Assembly (NCBI GenBank): GCA_045638125.1
Contig: JAZUAS010000045.1
Span: 1-5,148, forward strand
Source of the DNA: SVTX01 sp045638125
GTDB taxonomy: Bacteria; Bacillota; Clostridia; Oscillospirales; CAG-272
Direction: 5' to 3'
DNA length: 5,148 bases
Part shown: one piece after another, positions 5,139 through 5,148 of the stretch
Numbering within the stretch: the first letter of the stretch is position 1
Layout of the letters: every line of letters starts with the position of its first letter
The notes under the pieces: model-generated
What the model saw: the letters and a program-made list of their open reading frames with translations, nothing else
Databases searched by the model: none
What the model was told of the DNA's origin: nothing
Position numbers and translations under genes: made by a program

Positions 5139-5148
5139 GGAAACCTTT

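Larger units (their letters stand above)
4970..5148. other. Non-coding region upstream of the CmpB-family gene
   Basis: No convincing gene is seen on either strand. The stretch is AT-rich up to about 5110 and then abruptly G-rich on the plus strand. It contains a weak minus-strand promoter candidate and the G-rich direct repeat, each listed separately, and no RNA gene that I can recognise. Confidence 0.6.

Overview
The window looks like a low-to-mid GC Bacillota genome, most likely an anaerobic gut Clostridia (Oscillospirales/Eubacteriales type). The reasons are strong AGGAGG-type ribosome binding sites, near-consensus sigma-A promoters with TGn-extended -10 boxes, a K+-dependent ion-pumping pyrophosphatase, a CmpB-type membrane protein, and a DUF6809-like gene beside a large serine recombinase. 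This placement is inferred from gene content, not from any comparison run.

Layout, left to right. Positions 1-103 (minus) hold the 5' end of a small DUF6809-like gene that leaves the window on the left. Positions 104-349 are a divergent intergenic region with one promoter for each side, an imperfect 33-bp inverted repeat, and a perfect palindrome inside the recombinase promoter. Positions 350-1834 (plus) encode an intact 494-residue large serine recombinase. Its stop codon lies inside a perfect 20-bp terminator-like stem. Positions 1835-2183 carry no gene. They hold a chain of hairpins that includes a 120-bp sequence repeated in tandem (1887-2006 and 2010-2129) and ends in the hppA terminator. 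Positions 2184-4262 (minus) encode a full-length membrane pyrophosphatase (hppA). Positions 4350-4919 (minus) encode a CmpB-family multi-pass membrane protein; its start is corrected here to an ATG at 4919. Positions 4920-5148 are non-coding, with a leader hairpin, a weak promoter candidate and a G-rich direct repeat at the edge.

How the parts relate. The recombinase and the DUF6809-like gene look like the end of an integrated mobile element extending to the left. hppA and the CmpB-family gene look like ordinary chromosomal genes; hppA has its own promoter in the 87-bp gap, so the two need not form an operon. The recombinase and hppA converge on the hairpin array, which may contain or adjoin the element boundary.

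The most notable signal is in the tandem repeat. The two 120-bp copies differ at only two bases, and those two bases pair with each other in a hairpin (C-G in one copy, A-T in the other). The unrelated sequences flanking each copy on the left both pair with the same right arm. This points to selection on structure rather than on primary sequence. No wholly new multi-gene system is visible in this window.
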